Source: Alphaproteobacteria bacterium (GTDB lineage Bacteria > Pseudomonadota > Alphaproteobacteria > Sphingomonadales > Emcibacteraceae). From it: a stretch of DNA of 33,331 bases. Made by a program: the position numbers and the translations under genes. The stretch spans positions 1 through 33,331 of the forward strand of contig JAADFR010000025.1 of NCBI GenBank assembly GCA_013152755.1. The letters run 5' to 3'. This document shows, piece after piece, positions 31,126 through 33,331 of this stretch. Under the pieces are notes generated by a model. It was not told the DNA's origin and did not search any database. It saw only the letters and a list, made by a program, of their open reading frames with translations. Within the stretch, counting starts at the first letter, position 1. Each line of letters starts with the position of its first letter.

Positions 31126-31839
31126 ATGTCAGACGAAGGTGAAAAATCATCATGGCTTGAGCCATTACCGGAAGAATATGCCACCGAGGGGGATATGACC
31201 GGACGGCGGATGCTGGTGGCGGCCCTGACCGTTATTATATTGGCGATTTTTGGCGGTCTGATCTGGTATAGCTATATGGAAAGCAATAACAGCGGCCCGG
31301 TGCCGGTGGTGCGCGCCGATAAATCGGTGGTCAAGATCAAACCGGACACGCCCGGTGGTTTGCAAGTGCCGGATCAGGATAAAAATGTCTTTAACAAGAT
31401 AACCTCTGCCAATAATGATAAAACGGACACATTGGCCCCCAGTGCAGAACTTCCTCTTGAACGTCCTGTTGCTGTGCCCGTCGATGTTGAGCCTGAATCA
31501 GTCCCTTTGCCACCAAAGATGGAGGCTAAAACAACAGAGGCCGCTGCCCGAAAAGTGGCCGCTATTGCCCCGTCCAGTGCCGGAAAAACCGGGCGTTTCT
31601 TTGTTCAGTTGGGGGCTTTTGGCAAGAAATCCTCTGCGGAGAATCTCTGGGGGAAACTTGAAAAAGACAATGCCGCTCTGCTTTTAGGCCTAACGCCTGA
31701 CATTATGGTTCTTGACCTAGGCAAGAAGGGGGCGCTGTACCGCCTGCGCGGGGGGATGATTGCCACTCGCGGGGAAGCGAAAGACATCTGTGATGCTCTG
31801 AAGGCAAAAAAACAGGCCTGTATCGTGGTGACAAAATAA
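31126..31839 (+). CDS. SPOR domain-containing membrane protein
   Basis: Single TM after a cytoplasmic N-terminus; C-terminal FFVQLGAFGKKSSAENLWGKLEK...YRLRGGMIATRGEAKDICDALKAKKQACIVV SPOR repeat. Confidence 0.92.
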   Translation: MSDEGEKSSWLEPLPEEYATEGDMTGRRMLVAALTVIILAIFGGLIWYSYMESNNSGPVPVVRADKSVVKIKPDTPGGLQVPDQDKNVFNKITSANNDKTDTLAPSAELPLERPVAVPVDVEPESVPLPPKMEAKTTEAAARKVAAIAPSSAGKTGRFFVQLGAFGKKSSAENLWGKLEKDNAALLLGLTPDIMVLDLGKKGALYRLRGGMIATRGEAKDICDALKAKKQACIVVTK

Positions 31840-32847
31840 ATGGCACGACCCGTCATTCTGGATTGCGAAGGCCAGACATTAAGCGCAGAGGAAATAGCCG
31901 TTTTCAAAGAGCTTGATCCCTTTGGTTTCATTCTGTTCGCCCGGAATTGTCACTCTCCTAAACAACTGAAAAAACTCACCGATCAGATGAGAGAAGCCGT
32001 GGGCCGCGAGGATGTGCCTATCCTAATTGATCAGGAAGGCGGACGCGTTTGCCGCCTAAATCCTGATTTCTGGCGCATGCCGCCTAGCGGCAAAGCCCTG
32101 CTTGACCTTTATCTAAAGGATGCGGAAACGGGGGTTGCCGCCGTTAAGATCAATGCCCGACTCATGGCTGCAGATTTGCGGGAAATGGGCATCACGGTTG
32201 ATTGCTACCCCTTGCTTGACCTTGAATTTCCCGGTGCGGACCTTGTAATCGGTGATCGGTCATTCGGGGGGGATGTTGATGTGGTCAGCCTGCTTGGAAA
32301 AGCGGCCTGTGATGGCCTGTTATCCGGTGGCGTTCTGCCGATTATAAAGCATATTCCCGGCCACGGCAGAGCATCGGTGGATAGCCACAAGGCTTTGCCC
32401 GTGGTGGATACGCCCCTAGAAGAATTGCTGGAAACGGATTTTGTGCCGTTTAAGGCTCTAAAAGATATGCCTCTGGCTATGACCGCCCATATTATCTATT
32501 CGGATATTGACCCCCATAATCCGGCCACCCTGTCGGAAAAAGTCATTCGCCAGACCATTCGGGAATTGATTGGTTTTAAAGGGGTGCTGATTTCTGATGA
32601 TGTCAGCATGAAAGCCCTGAAAAACAAAACGGCTATCAGTGCCAAGCAGGCCCTCGTAGCAGGATGTGATCTGGTCCTTCACTGTAATGCCCCGCTTGGG
32701 GACCGCCGCGCGGTTCTGGAAGCTCTGTATGATTTCAATTATGTCAATGAAAGCTGGGTCGCGGATATGTTTCGCTGGCGCGCAGATGTGCCCGATATAG
32801 ACAAGGCAGAACTAACCAATTGGCTGGATAACGTATTAAAAAGTTAG
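31840..32847 (+). CDS. nagZ: Beta-N-acetylhexosaminidase (NagZ, GH3)
   Basis: DPFGFILFARNCHSPKQLKKLTDQMREAVGREDVPILIDQEGGRVCRL, KHIPGHGRASVDSHKALP, VLISDDVSMKAL; starts immediately after the preceding stop. Confidence 0.97.
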   Translation: MARPVILDCEGQTLSAEEIAVFKELDPFGFILFARNCHSPKQLKKLTDQMREAVGREDVPILIDQEGGRVCRLNPDFWRMPPSGKALLDLYLKDAETGVAAVKINARLMAADLREMGITVDCYPLLDLEFPGADLVIGDRSFGGDVDVVSLLGKAACDGLLSGGVLPIIKHIPGHGRASVDSHKALPVVDTPLEELLETDFVPFKALKDMPLAMTAHIIYSDIDPHNPATLSEKVIRQTIRELIGFKGVLISDDVSMKALKNKTAISAKQALVAGCDLVLHCNAPLGDRRAVLEALYDFNYVNESWVADMFRWRADVPDIDKAELTNWLDNVLKS

Positions 32848-32862
32848 GTATATAGTATCACT

Positions 32863-33331
32863 ATGGATTATTTACAGGTTCTACCGGTCATTATTTTGCC
32901 GTTACTTTTGGCCATCACATTGCATGAAGCGGCCCATGCCTGGGCGGCGAACAAGTTGGGCGATAATACCGCAAAAATGCTGGGACGGGTCAGCTTTAAT
33001 CCCTTTGTTCATGTGGATCCATTTGGCACAGTTTTACTGCCCATAATACTGTTAATGAGCGGCGCACCGTTTTTATTCGGTTATGCCAAGCCGGTTCCGG
33101 TGAATTTCTCCCGGCTCAATAACCCGCGAAGGGATATGGTTCTTGTGGCTTTGGCGGGGCCAGCGGCCAATATCCTGCTGGTTATCTGTGCAGCATTGTT
33201 GCTTCATATTGTTGGTTTCCTGCCGGCAATGGCGGGGGATTGGCTCCTGAAAAATATCTTTTTCGCCATTCAGATTAACGCCGTACTTGCCGCCTTTAAT
33301 ATGCTGCCCATTCCGCCCCTTGACGGGGGAA
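32863..33331 (+). CDS. Site-2 protease family (M50) membrane metalloprotease, 3'-truncated by window end
   Basis: Manual translation MDYLQVLPVIILPLLLAITLHEAAHAWAANKLGDNTAKMLGRVSFNPFVHVDPFGT...NMLPIPPLDGG; HEAAH zinc motif and PPLDG motif. Absent from the ORF track because it runs off the edge. Confidence 0.93.
   Translation, partial: MDYLQVLPVIILPLLLAITLHEAAHAWAANKLGDNTAKMLGRVSFNPFVHVDPFGTVLLPIILLMSGAPFLFGYAKPVPVNFSRLNNPRRDMVLVALAGPAANILLVICAALLLHIVGFLPAMAGDWLLKNIFFAIQINAVLAAFNMLPIPPLDGG

Overview
This window looks like a conserved alphaproteobacterial core-chromosome segment. Gene content and order support this: C4-pathway hemA, hemB, bpt, ldtR-like regulator, glyA-nrdR-ribD-ribE-ribB(X)-ribH-nusB-thiL-fliL, CBP3-like chaperone/DUF177/plsX/fabH/ihfA/merR, erpA-xthA, and dgt-argS-SPOR-nagZ-M50 protease. 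I can support about 35 protein-coding genes, one tRNA-Pro(UGG), one bidirectional terminator-like hairpin and several candidate promoters or dyads. A DctPQM TRAP transporter operon, an SLC13-type permease, and split motA and motB genes sit in the left third. I see no mobile elements, CRISPR arrays, rRNA, prophage genes, or toxin-antitoxin/defence islands. I also see no convincing undescribed multi-gene system. The best leads are modest: a ribBA-like gene whose GTP cyclohydrolase II half has lost its zinc and catalytic motifs (RibBX type); convergent gene pairs whose stop codons overlap; a promoter-overlapping dyad before the TRAP operon; a triple AATAGATT repeat before plsX; a perfect dyad between ihfA and merR; a non-cysteine (Mg-type) porphobilinogen synthase; and physically split motA/motB. 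All family calls come from reading translated sequence by eye; no database search was run.
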